The position numbers were made by a program, and so were the translations under genes. This document shows positions 17,583 through 26,272 of a stretch of 37,254 nucleotides of DNA, one piece after another. The DNA lies in the NCBI GenBank assembly GCA_002026005.1, contig MWOX01000147.1, forward strand, positions 1 to 37,254, read 5' to 3'. A model generated the notes under the pieces. It was not told the DNA's origin. It did not search any database and worked only from the letters and a program-made list of their open reading frames with translations. How positions within the stretch are numbered: position 1 is the first letter of the stretch; each line of letters begins with the position of its first letter. Source of the stretch: Prochlorococcus sp. HOT208_60m_808M21. Lineage in GTDB: Bacteria; Cyanobacteriota; Cyanobacteriia; PCC-6307; Cyanobiaceae.

Positions 17583-19031
17583 CTAATCAAAAGGTAGCAT
17601 ATAGTTAATTTGTTTTGAGGGTTGAATATTTTGCAAAAGTAATCTTCCCCAGTTTCTTTTATTTGCTCTTCCATCTAGGATTATTAACTTACCTGAATTT
17701 CTTCTTAAAGGAGAAATAGATCTTTCAAGTTTAATTCTAGCTTGAGGAAGAAAGAAGTCTCTAAACCAATCTTGAGAAAGCTTATTTTTATGAGAGACAG
17801 TAATTGCATTAATGGGTTCTGACATATTCGGAATCGGAAGTAAAGGAATGATAATTTGTTCTGGAATTTGAATTAAATAAGAATTCATAATCCACCAGTC
17901 AAAACTAGAGCAAAGGATTTCATTTCTACCTGAGGGAATTGTCTCTAGCAATACTCTCTTCCCGTAAGTAGAAGCTAATTCTGTAGCAAGATTAGTTTTT
18001 AAATCAATATCATCAGATAACACTAAAGTTAAACCCTTTCTAAAAAGTATTAACTTTTTGCATTTGTCCAAGATTGAATTAGTAAAAAGAGGATTATTAG
18101 GAAGCAACTGTTTAGAGGGTATATATAAAGAAATCTTTTTCTCTTCAAAGTTACTCTTAAAATTAATAACCAAGTCAATATCTAAACTATGCTTTTTAAA
18201 ATACATTTGGAAAAAATTATCTTTTCTCAATGCTGATAAAAAAATAAATTTATTATTTGAAAAAAATTCCTTAATTTGAAAAAGTTCATCTATTGGCTGT
18301 AAATACAAATTCCAATCTAAATTTGTATCGTTTAACTTTACCCAGCATGCCCAACCTTGAGATAATGCTTTGTTGACGCTTAAAAATTTTTCAGAAAAAA
18401 AAGAATTTTCATGAAAAAAGTTTGACAAGAAACTAATTTCTTTTTCATCTAAATTGATATAACTATTTCCTAAAACCTTTCTCAAGAAGAACTTTTTCTT
18501 CAACGAATCATATACTTTGATAAATTTTTGATTGATTAATTCAAATTCTTTAAAATTTTTTGTCCAATCCTTTTTAAGTAAAGAAATCCTAAAATGATTT
18601 TTTAAATCCTGTTTTATATCCTCAATTCCTGAATAAACTATTCGATGATTTCTAAGATTACGAGAATTGGGATCATTAAGAAAATTTTGGATAGTTATCA
18701 AGTGAACATGATGATTTGCAAAAATAAATTGATCATTTTTCAAAATAAAATTAAAACCTAGATTTTTCAATGAATCAATCTGAAATTGGCTTATAAATTG
18801 GATTTTTTCTTTAGATAAAATAAAAGTTGAATCCTCTTCCTTCAAAAATAAAGAAATCAAAATTGGAGGTAACCAATCATAGCTAGAGAAAATTTCTGAA
18901 TTAATTAGATAGGTAGAATCATTTTCAATACATTTGGAAACTATCCTCCCAAAAGAATATATGTGCTCCCAATTAATACTTTGATTTCTCAAAAAATTTT
19001 TCAAATATTGATGACTTAAAATTTCAAGCAT
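17583..19031 (-). CDS. Degenerate DinG/XPD-type helicase homologue
   Basis: A 482-residue protein whose C-terminal third resembles the DinG/Rad3 helicase C-terminal domain: PLLPIPNMSEP aligns with LPFP.P..P, FFLPQARIKLERSISPLRR with the motif VI region, and GKLIILDGRANKRNWGRLLL with the closing strand. In the N-terminal half, NHHVHLITIQNFL resembles the DinG segment before the DEAH box, but the DEAH position reads SGIE. No Walker A GKT is seen. ATPase activity is therefore doubtful. It sits divergent from tyrA, 95 nt apart. Confidence 0.65.
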   Translation of the reverse strand: MLEILSHQYLKNFLRNQSINWEHIYSFGRIVSKCIENDSTYLINSEIFSSYDWLPPILISLFLKEEDSTFILSKEKIQFISQFQIDSLKNLGFNFILKNDQFIFANHHVHLITIQNFLNDPNSRNLRNHRIVYSGIEDIKQDLKNHFRISLLKKDWTKNFKEFELINQKFIKVYDSLKKKFFLRKVLGNSYINLDEKEISFLSNFFHENSFFSEKFLSVNKALSQGWACWVKLNDTNLDWNLYLQPIDELFQIKEFFSNNKFIFLSALRKDNFFQMYFKKHSLDIDLVINFKSNFEEKKISLYIPSKQLLPNNPLFTNSILDKCKKLILFRKGLTLVLSDDIDLKTNLATELASTYGKRVLLETIPSGRNEILCSSFDWWIMNSYLIQIPEQIIIPLLPIPNMSEPINAITVSHKNKLSQDWFRDFFLPQARIKLERSISPLRRNSGKLIILDGRANKRNWGRLLLQNIQPSKQINYMLPFD

Positions 19032-19126
19032 TTATAATTAATTTAATTTCAAAAACATGCAAAATTTATGAACCTAATATACAAAAAATTGTTATCAATA
19101 AAAGAAAGTCTTGAATTAATTAATTT

Positions 19127-19966
19127 ATGAAAATTGGAATAGTAGGATTAGGATTAATTGGTGGTTCTTTAGGATTAAAACTCCAAAGTCTAAATCATAC
19201 AATTTATGGAATAGCAAATAATGAATTTAATGAAAAAAAAGCTAAGGATAAAAAACTTGCAAATTTTGTTAGCTGTGATCTGAGCTTATTAAAAAAATGT
19301 GAGCTAATAATTTTGGCATTGCCTATCAAAGATTTGATCAGTCCGTCGCAACAATTAGTAGCATCAATACCTCAGGAAACAATACTAACTGATGTAGGGT
19401 CTGTAAAAGAACCAATTGTAAATACATGGGAAAATTCACATCCTCTATTTATTGGATCTCATCCAATGGCCGGCACAGAAAAAAAAGGAGTGGATTCAGG
19501 TTTTGAAGGTCTTTTTGAAAATGCAAAATGGATTATTACCCCAACACAACATAGTGATTTAAATTCAGTCAGAACTATTTCCGAGCTCATAAAATCAATG
19601 GATTGTGAAATTTGCCAAGCTTCGCCAAAAGAGCATGATGAAGCTGTATCTCTAATTTCTCATTTGCCTATATTTTTAGCTTCTGCCCTCATAGAAACTG
19701 CGCAAACAAAAAATAATCAATCTTTATTAGATCTCTCGCAAAAATTAGCAGCTACAGGATTTGCTGACACTTCGAGAGTTGGCGGAGGCAATGAACAACT
19801 AGGCCTAGATTTAGCTATTAATAATCAGATTAATGTTTTAAATTCCATAAATAATTTTAAAAATAAGCTGAATATACTGGAATCTCTTATTAAAGAAAAA
19901 AATTGGGATTTACTTTCTAAAAAACTTGCAGAAGCAAAAGAAAACAGACAAAATTTTATAAACTAA
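19127..19966 (+). CDS. tyrA: Prephenate/arogenate dehydrogenase
   Basis: TyrA makes tyrosine by oxidative decarboxylation; the cyanobacterial enzymes usually prefer arogenate and NADP. The 279 residues have a Rossmann motif GLGLIGGS at 7-14, the substrate motif GSHPMAG at 110-116 followed by GTEKKGVDSGFEGLFE, and the helical domain motif LISHLPIFLASALIE. There is no fused chorismate mutase or ACT domain, so feedback control of that type is not expected. Its last 11 bases overlap the convergent end of the CrtD-like gene. Confidence 0.94.
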   Translation: MKIGIVGLGLIGGSLGLKLQSLNHTIYGIANNEFNEKKAKDKKLANFVSCDLSLLKKCELIILALPIKDLISPSQQLVASIPQETILTDVGSVKEPIVNTWENSHPLFIGSHPMAGTEKKGVDSGFEGLFENAKWIITPTQHSDLNSVRTISELIKSMDCEICQASPKEHDEAVSLISHLPIFLASALIETAQTKNNQSLLDLSQKLAATGFADTSRVGGGNEQLGLDLAINNQINVLNSINNFKNKLNILESLIKEKNWDLLSKKLAEAKENRQNFIN

Positions 19967-21461
19967 AATTTTCTATACCTTTGGAAGCTAAAATTTGCCT
20001 TGAAACCATTAATGCAGACTGACTAACACCTGCAGTCCCCTCTCCAGGATAAATCGAATCTCCACATAACCATAAACCTTCAAAAGGTGTCCTACTTGAT
20101 AATCCAAATAAACCAAAAATATCTGGATTTTGACCAAGCCCGCCTACTATTCCATTAGGTCTTTTTGTCCATTTTTCAAAGCCCAATGGAGTTGCTAATT
20201 CTCTATGTAGCCATTTTTCAGGATCAATATCAAATTGACTTTCCAATTCAAGGGATATTTTTTTCATGAAACCATTTTTTTTCTTTAAGTAAGTTTGTTT
20301 ATCTAGATCAAACCAATCTTTAGTTTTGGTAAAGATACTGGCAATTAAAGTAACCTCACCTTTTGGAGCTCTTCCATCACCATCATCACTAATTGATACA
20401 AATAACGAACAAAATTCTTTTGAAACAAATTGATAATGATTGGAGAATGTTTTTTTAATATGTTCCTTTTTTAATGCTGAATAAAAAACTACAGCTCCAC
20501 TTGGATCAGGCAAATTATTAAGTCGATTTTTATAATTTTTTTTTCTTTCTAAAGGATCTTTCAAATGCTTGAGCAAAGATTGTGGAGGCGCGGTATAAAT
20601 CACATCTTTTGCTTGATAAATAAATGATTTTTTTTTCGAATTTGCAGATAATTGCCAACACATATTTACGTCGTCAAAAGTTATAGAATTTACTTCTTGT
20701 CCATAAATTAAATTAACTCCAGTTTTAATTAATGAACTTTCTAATGATTCACTTAAAGACTGCATTGATTTTTTAAGATGCCAAAGACCATGTGGTTGTT
20801 GACACATCTGAAGAACAGTAGATCCATATAATGCTGCAGTACTATAAACATCCTCTTGAGAATAAAGTTTTAATTGAAGATTTAAGAATTTAATCAAGCG
20901 CTCATTCTTGGATAATCCACATATCCGCAATAGATCAAAAATAGTAGATTTAAGTAAGATACCTGTGACAAGATTTGAAGGTACTAGTGCTTTGAGAAGT
21001 TGAGAAAAATCCCAAAAATTTCTTATTGGTAATACTGGATTATTATTAGCAAATATCCAATTACTTTCATGTATTAGGGTACAAAGCTTCCAAAATCTTT
21101 GACTCCCAGGAAACTGCATTTCTCGTTCAGCAATCCATTTACTTTTTTCATACCAAATAGGTATAGGATTACCACCATCATTTAAATCAACAATGCAAGC
21201 AGGGTCTAAAATCGTGGCTTCTGGGGATGGAATATCTAAAAAATCAAAAATTCTAGAATGTATTCCTCCCTTCTCTAAACCAGCAACCTGAGTTGCGCCA
21301 ACATCGAAAGTATAATTCTTTCTTTTAAAAGTACCGGCACATCCTCCGGCTTGAGTATGAGATTCGATTAAAGTCACTGATAAGCCTTGTTTTGATAAAA
21401 TCGCTGCAGAAGTTAGTCCTGCTATACCGGCGCCTACAACAATAACTTCAGACTTTTTCAT
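19956..21461 (-). CDS. crtD: CrtD-like carotenoid desaturase/isomerase family FAD protein
   Basis: A 501-residue FAD-dependent amine-oxidase-fold protein. The dinucleotide motif VVGAGIAGLTSA is at 8-19, then ESHTQAGGCAGTF, and the C-terminal FAD motif LWLCGDSIYPGEGTAGVSQS. This is the layout of CrtI/CrtH/CrtD enzymes of carotenoid desaturation or isomerisation. I favour CrtD (C-3',4' desaturase-like), with CrtH as the alternative. Prochlorococcus is not known to make myxol glycosides, so the substrate is uncertain. The ATG is only 4 nt from that of the divergent kinase gene. Confidence 0.72.
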   Translation of the reverse strand: MKKSEVIVVGAGIAGLTSAAILSKQGLSVTLIESHTQAGGCAGTFKRKNYTFDVGATQVAGLEKGGIHSRIFDFLDIPSPEATILDPACIVDLNDGGNPIPIWYEKSKWIAEREMQFPGSQRFWKLCTLIHESNWIFANNNPVLPIRNFWDFSQLLKALVPSNLVTGILLKSTIFDLLRICGLSKNERLIKFLNLQLKLYSQEDVYSTAALYGSTVLQMCQQPHGLWHLKKSMQSLSESLESSLIKTGVNLIYGQEVNSITFDDVNMCWQLSANSKKKSFIYQAKDVIYTAPPQSLLKHLKDPLERKKNYKNRLNNLPDPSGAVVFYSALKKEHIKKTFSNHYQFVSKEFCSLFVSISDDGDGRAPKGEVTLIASIFTKTKDWFDLDKQTYLKKKNGFMKKISLELESQFDIDPEKWLHRELATPLGFEKWTKRPNGIVGGLGQNPDIFGLFGLSSRTPFEGLWLCGDSIYPGEGTAGVSQSALMVSRQILASKGIENFSL

Positions 21462-21465
21462 TAAA

Positions 21466-22344
21466 ATGCAAAAATTATCTCCTTTTGAAATTAACGAAAT
21501 TTGTGAAGAATTAGGTGAAACCTATCCAAAAAGTATTGAACAAGTAGATGGTGGCGATATTCATAATGTATGGCGAATAGAATTCTCAAACAAAAAGTTA
21601 TTCCTTAAAAGAAACATTAGAAACAAAAAATTTCTTGAATTTGAAAAATATTGTCTCCAAAATTTGAGAAAATATATTAATCAAGAAAACTTAGTTATTC
21701 CTGAAGTTATTGCATATAAAAATATAAAAAATATAGAGATTCTTTTAATTGAATGGATAGATATGCATAACTTTGACCAAAAAAAGCTTGGAAAAGGTTT
21801 AGGTGAATTGCACTTGAAATCAGCTGAATCTAAACCCAAAATGTTTGGGTTTCCAGTTGAGGGTTTTATCGGGACAACAGATCAGAAAAAAGGCTTGGAA
21901 GATAATTGGATAGATTGTTTTTTAAACTTAAGGATAATACCTCAATTATTAAATCTTAAATCGAGAATTTTAGATAAAGAAATTATAAATAAAGTTAAAG
22001 AAAAAATTAAATCAGAATTGCTGAATCACAAACCAATAAATGCTCTAGTTCATGGTGATTTATGGTCAGGCAATGCAGGAATGGACAAAAATGGAAAGGG
22101 GGTTATATTTGACCCTGCATCTTGGTGGGCAGATAATGAAGTAGATATAGCTATGACAAAACTATTTGGAGGTTTTAGAAAAGAATTTTATGAAGAATAC
22201 CATAAAATTTTTCCTATAAAAAACGGATTTGAAAAAAGAATTATTATTTATAATTTCTATCACATATTGAATCACGCCAATATGTTTGGAGGAGGGTACT
22301 TAAAACAAGTTGAAGATTACGTAAAAGCAATAATCAATATGTAA
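21466..22344 (+). CDS. Fructosamine/ketosamine-3-kinase family protein
   Basis: Fructosamine kinases phosphorylate sugar adducts on amines so that they fall off, a protein-deglycation repair. The 292 residues show an aminoglycoside-phosphotransferase-like fold with the nucleotide lysine in LFLKRN (about 45-50), the catalytic loop HGDLWSGN at 196-203 (Asp198), and the metal-binding FDPASWW near 215-221. FGFPVEGFIGTTDQ is typical of this family. There are only 4 nt between its ATG and that of the divergent crtD-like gene, so its promoter must lie within that gene. Confidence 0.85.
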   Translation: MQKLSPFEINEICEELGETYPKSIEQVDGGDIHNVWRIEFSNKKLFLKRNIRNKKFLEFEKYCLQNLRKYINQENLVIPEVIAYKNIKNIEILLIEWIDMHNFDQKKLGKGLGELHLKSAESKPKMFGFPVEGFIGTTDQKKGLEDNWIDCFLNLRIIPQLLNLKSRILDKEIINKVKEKIKSELLNHKPINALVHGDLWSGNAGMDKNGKGVIFDPASWWADNEVDIAMTKLFGGFRKEFYEEYHKIFPIKNGFEKRIIIYNFYHILNHANMFGGGYLKQVEDYVKAIINM

Positions 22345-22351
22345 TCTTTAA

Positions 22352-22717
22352 CTACCCTAAATATGTCTTCTTAAGATTTTGTACCTTATCTAGAACAGCT
22401 TCGCGATTTTCACTGGTACGAAGATTTTGCCAGCTCCATTGACCGACAACAATTACGCCTAGTAGTTCTAGTAAACCAGGAAGAATTGGGAAAAAGTTTA
22501 TCGTGTCAATGACAACTTTAATTATTATCTGAGCTATTACGACAACAGCAATTATTCCTGCCGCCTTGCCGTACTTACCCATTTGAGTCCAATCAACATT
22601 ACCGAGGGTTTCGTTGACTTTTCCCATAACATCAGAGTACTTCTCTGAAAAACTTTTGGTTTCTGAGCTTGTATCGGAGCCGGAGTCTTGGTTTGACTCT
22701 GGAGTGTTATCACTCAT
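22352..22717 (-). CDS. CAAD-domain (CURT1-like) membrane protein
   Basis: A 121-residue protein with an acidic, serine-rich N-terminal region (about 1-45), two adjacent hydrophobic helices (about 52-95), and an amphipathic C-terminal helix with the family signature NREAVLDKVQNLKKTYLG. This is the CAAD/CURT1 layout. CURT1 proteins bend thylakoid membranes at grana margins in plants and shape thylakoids in Synechocystis. No aminoacyl-tRNA synthetase is attached, so it is the stand-alone form. It ends 7 nt from the convergent kinase gene. Confidence 0.82.
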   Translation of the reverse strand: MSDNTPESNQDSGSDTSSETKSFSEKYSDVMGKVNETLGNVDWTQMGKYGKAAGIIAVVVIAQIIIKVVIDTINFFPILPGLLELLGVIVVGQWSWQNLRTSENREAVLDKVQNLKKTYLG

Positions 22718-23011
22718 GAATTCAGTAAACTTAATATATGAACCAGACAGTATCGGAAAAAACGTCTATTGACTACCTTTTTGTTGTGCAAAATTCCGAA
22801 CCGAAACATTTTGTATTTTTTTTGAGGCGTTGGTATGTGGGGTTTCTGAAGATATTTAAACTTAAAATTGATTTATAAAAACTTCACATTATTGTGTAGT
22901 TCTAACAAAAACATTAATAAATCCCACTAATGAGAAAAATATAAAAGGCTAAAATTTTTATTTTAATTATTATGTTCTCATAGTTTAGCTCGCAAACATT
23001 AAAGGATCGAA
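22718..23011. other. 294-nt spacer between the CAAD gene and moeB
   Basis: The largest gap outside the rplC leader. It must hold the divergent promoters for the CAAD gene and moeB. I find no RNA gene I recognise. A 46-codon open frame on the plus strand (22738-22878) starts 20 nt from the CAAD ATG and is discussed under findings; it is not strong enough to call. Confidence 0.5.
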
Positions 23012-24157
23012 ATGTCAAAAGATATCAAATTTAATTTCTTAAACTCTGATGAAGAAGAAAGATATCAAAAACATTTAACCCTCAAAGAGATAGGTTATGA
23101 GGGTCAACTATATCTTAAAAACAGCTCAGTATTATGCATTGGTGCAGGTGGGCTTGGGTCTTCCGTTTTGCTTTATTTAGCTGCAGCAGGAATTGGGAGA
23201 ATTGGAATAGTTGATAACGATCAAGTTGAAAAGTCTAATCTCCAGAGACAAATAATTCATCAAACAAATACTATTGGTAATCTTAAAATTGATTCTGCCA
23301 GAGAAAGAATTAAAAAATTCAATCCTAATTGTGAAATATTAACCTTTTCAAAGAGAATTAATCCTAAAAATGCTCTTGAATTAATAGAGGAGTTTGATGT
23401 TATTTGTGATTGCTCGGACAACTTTGGCACAAGATATTTAATAAATGATTCATGCCTGATATTAAATAAACCCTTAGTCTTTGGAAGTGTACAAGGCTTT
23501 GAAGGGCAAGTGAGTGTTTTTAATTTACATAAAAATAGTCCTAATTTAAGAGACTTACTTCCAGAATTACCTTCAAAAAATGCTGCACCTAGTTGTGCAG
23601 AATACGGGGTTGTGGGCGTTTCAACAGGTTTAATAGGAATTCTTCAGGTTAATGAAATTATCAAAATCATTTTAAAAAAAGGTGAAATTTTAGATGGGAA
23701 GATTTTAATTTTTGATCTATTAAATATGAATATGAAAAAATTACATCTAAAAAGTGAGCAGTTAAATAAACGAATAAAAAATCTGTCTCAGTTTGAGAGC
23801 TTTTATAATAGTGATGAATATTGTGAGAAAAAAGATAAATTGAACAATATTAGTGCTAATGACTTTAATAGTTTATACAAAGCAAAACCTAACAAAATTC
23901 TTTTAATTGATGTTAGAGAAAATGAAGAAATTTCTAAATCTGCAATAGAAGGATCTATCTCAATTCCCTTAAGTCAGTTGAACCAAGAATCTGACTTACA
24001 ATTTATTCAAAAAGAAAGTTTAAATAAAGAGGTTTTCACTATATGTAAATCGGGGAAACGTTCTGAAAAAGCTTCAAGAATCTTGTCTAAATTCAAAATT
24101 AAGTCAAGATCTATTGAAGGCGGCATTGAAAAGATGAAAAAAATATTGTGCAATTAA
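23012..24157 (+). CDS. moeB: MoeB/ThiF-type adenylyltransferase with rhodanese domain
   Basis: MoeB-rhodanese (MoeZ/MOCS3-like) proteins adenylate the C-terminal glycine of MoaD/ThiS-type proteins and then thiolate it for molybdopterin, thiamine or tRNA thiolation. The 381 residues have the ATP loop GAGGLGSS at 44-51, DNDQVEKSNLQRQ near 68-80, the conserved Cys195 in APSCAEYG, and a C-terminal rhodanese domain (about 280-380) with active-site Cys345 in CKSGKRS. The two CxxC zinc knuckles of E. coli MoeB are not present. It ends 15 nt from the convergent CobO-like gene. Confidence 0.88.
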   Translation: MSKDIKFNFLNSDEEERYQKHLTLKEIGYEGQLYLKNSSVLCIGAGGLGSSVLLYLAAAGIGRIGIVDNDQVEKSNLQRQIIHQTNTIGNLKIDSARERIKKFNPNCEILTFSKRINPKNALELIEEFDVICDCSDNFGTRYLINDSCLILNKPLVFGSVQGFEGQVSVFNLHKNSPNLRDLLPELPSKNAAPSCAEYGVVGVSTGLIGILQVNEIIKIILKKGEILDGKILIFDLLNMNMKKLHLKSEQLNKRIKNLSQFESFYNSDEYCEKKDKLNNISANDFNSLYKAKPNKILLIDVRENEEISKSAIEGSISIPLSQLNQESDLQFIQKESLNKEVFTICKSGKRSEKASRILSKFKIKSRSIEGGIEKMKKILCN

Positions 24158-24172
24158 TTTTTTAAGAATAAG

Positions 24173-25333
24173 TTAGAAATCTACACCTCTTTTCAAATCA
24201 ACTCCAACATTTGCATAATGCTTATGACAAACCATTTCAGAGTAAACATCAGCTAGTTCAAAGTATGAAGGTTCATTTTTACACCTACCAGTAATTACCA
24301 CTTCTGTATCTGCTGGTTTTTTTAAGAGCGTTTGATGTATCGATTCCACAGGTAATAACTCTAAATCAACAGTTGGATTCAATTCATCTAAAATGATTGT
24401 TTTATATAAGCCAGACAAAATAGCAGCTTTAGCAATTTCCCATGCTCTTTCCGCCTCAACATAATCAATTGGTTGTTGCTGACCTCTCCATACGATGGCA
24501 TCTCTGCCTGAACGCAAATGATCTACTAAATGAGGGTAACTCTCTCTCAAAGCTTCTATGGCAGCATCTTCGGTATATCCATTTCCGCCTTTTAACCATT
24601 GTAAAATTAAAACTCTATGACTTTTATCTTGAGATATTCCTTTACCTATAGCTTGAAGAGCCTTGCCGAGTGCACTTGTGGATTTACCCTTTCCTTCACC
24701 TGTATAAATCTCAATTCCACCACTAGAACTACTATGTTTTGTTAGTTCTGATAAGTCTCCTATCAAACGTGGTCTCATTTCTGAATGGAGTTGAGATATT
24801 CTTACCAAAGAGGGCGGGGCTGCCCTTCCAGTAATAATTATTTCTAATCCATCTGGACGATTTTGAAGGGAATCAACTACTTCATTGATATCAAGCATTC
24901 CTAAATCAAGAACTGGATTTAACTCATCCAGCACAACTACAGAATAAAGAGAACTAGCAATTGCTCCTTTAGCAATATTCCAACCTCTTTCGGCCTCACC
25001 AACATCAAACTTTGTAACTTGTTCAGCAGTAAAGAATTCAGATCTTCCTGTCCTTACATGGTCAATTAAATGTGGAAAGCCTCTTTGTAAAGCCTCTATA
25101 GCTGAATCCTCGTCATATGGCCGCTCAGGGCCTTTTAAAAATCTTAGAAGTAAAACTCTTGACTGTCTTTTTTCGCATATTCCTAATCCTATTGTCCTGA
25201 GAACTACTCCCAATGCAGCCTGGCTTTTCCCCTTACCCTCTCCATCATAAATATGTAATTGACCTTTTGATCTCTCTTGACTGTCACTTGCTGTGACAAT
25301 TCCAATTCCTCTATTTCTACTCGTATTCGTCAA
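24173..25333 (-). CDS. cobO: Tandem two-domain CobO/BtuR-type corrinoid adenosyltransferase homologue
   Basis: Each half resembles CobO/CobA/BtuR, which transfers adenosyl from ATP to cob(I)alamin. Copy 1 has P-loop GEGKGKS at 31-37 and LDELNP at 135-140; copy 2 repeats them at 212-218 and 315-320, a period of about 180 residues. Segments such as DEDSAIEALQRGFPHLIDH and TEDAAIEALRESYPHLVDH confirm the duplication. Single CobO proteins are about 180-200 aa, so this is a fused dimer of 386 aa. The start is TTG at 25333. Prochlorococcus makes pseudocobalamin, which gives context (inference). Confidence 0.87.
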   Translation of the reverse strand: MTNTSRNRGIGIVTASDSQERSKGQLHIYDGEGKGKSQAALGVVLRTIGLGICEKRQSRVLLLRFLKGPERPYDEDSAIEALQRGFPHLIDHVRTGRSEFFTAEQVTKFDVGEAERGWNIAKGAIASSLYSVVVLDELNPVLDLGMLDINEVVDSLQNRPDGLEIIITGRAAPPSLVRISQLHSEMRPRLIGDLSELTKHSSSSGGIEIYTGEGKGKSTSALGKALQAIGKGISQDKSHRVLILQWLKGGNGYTEDAAIEALRESYPHLVDHLRSGRDAIVWRGQQQPIDYVEAERAWEIAKAAILSGLYKTIILDELNPTVDLELLPVESIHQTLLKKPADTEVVITGRCKNEPSYFELADVYSEMVCHKHYANVGVDLKRGVDF

Positions 25334-25441
25334 TTGAACAAAATGAATAAATTTAATCTAAGATATAGATAAGAATATTATTAAAGATTTAATAATAAAT
25401 TCAACCTATTCATAGGTAATTTAAATTTTAAAGTAATTAGC

Positions 25442-26266
25442 ATGTTCAATCAACAAGAAATTCTCTCTGATGAACAAAGTGAAAAGCTTTATACAATTAG
25501 AAGATACATTAAGAATCTTGATAGTGCTTGTATTGCTTATTCCGGAGGAGTTGATAGTTCATTAGTAGCATCATTAGCATTCGAGCAATTAGGTAGCAAA
25601 GCAATTGCTATAACTGGTATTTCTCCTGCATTAGCCAATAGTCTCCGTGAAGAAGCAAGAAGGCAAGCAAAATGGATTGGCGTAAAGCATTTAGAAATTA
25701 AAACATCAGAATTAGACCAATCAAGTTATAGTGAAAATCCTAAGGATAGGTGCTTTGCATGTAAAAAAGAGCTCCACAAACATACAACCTACCTCTCTAA
25801 AAAACTTAATTACAAGATTGTTTTAGATGGAGTCAATCTGGATGATCTTAAAGATTACAGACCAGGTATACAAGCCTCAAAACAAGCAGGAGTTATCTCT
25901 CCCCTTGCAAAATTTCAAGTCTCAAAACAAGACATCAGGGATATATCAAGAGCATTGGGTTTCCCTTGGTGGGATAAACCTGCTCAACCTTGCTTATCAT
26001 CAAGATTTCCTTATGGCCATGAAATAACAAGTGAAAGGCTAAAAATGGTTGAGAAAGCAGAAGAATATCTTAAAGAATGTGGATTATCGGAGGTTAGAGT
26101 TAGATGCCAAGGCTCAACTGCAAGAATAGAAATTCCGCAAGATGAATTAAAGCATTTTTTTAACAAATACAATTTTAGTGAGTTAATTCAATATTTTTCT
26201 AAGTTAGGATTTAGTTGCACAAGTTTAGATCTTGAGGGACTAGTAAGTGGAAAATTAAATAGGTAA
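25442..26266 (+). CDS. larE: LarE-like ATP-dependent sulfur transferase (PP-loop)
   Basis: LarE activates and sulfurates the nicotinic-acid-derived precursor of the nickel pincer cofactor of lactate racemase, giving up its own cysteine sulfur. The 274 residues show the PP-loop SGGVDSS at 34-40, a CxxC pair at C104/C107 (DRCFACKKELH), and Cys184 in PAQPCLSSRFPYG, matching the position of the sacrificial cysteine in Lactobacillus LarE. No larA, larB or larC is near. It may serve another sulfur or nickel-type cofactor. It diverges from the CobO gene by 108 nt. Confidence 0.83.
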   Translation: MFNQQEILSDEQSEKLYTIRRYIKNLDSACIAYSGGVDSSLVASLAFEQLGSKAIAITGISPALANSLREEARRQAKWIGVKHLEIKTSELDQSSYSENPKDRCFACKKELHKHTTYLSKKLNYKIVLDGVNLDDLKDYRPGIQASKQAGVISPLAKFQVSKQDIRDISRALGFPWWDKPAQPCLSSRFPYGHEITSERLKMVEKAEEYLKECGLSEVRVRCQGSTARIEIPQDELKHFFNKYNFSELIQYFSKLGFSCTSLDLEGLVSGKLNR

Positions 26267-26272
26267 ATATTG

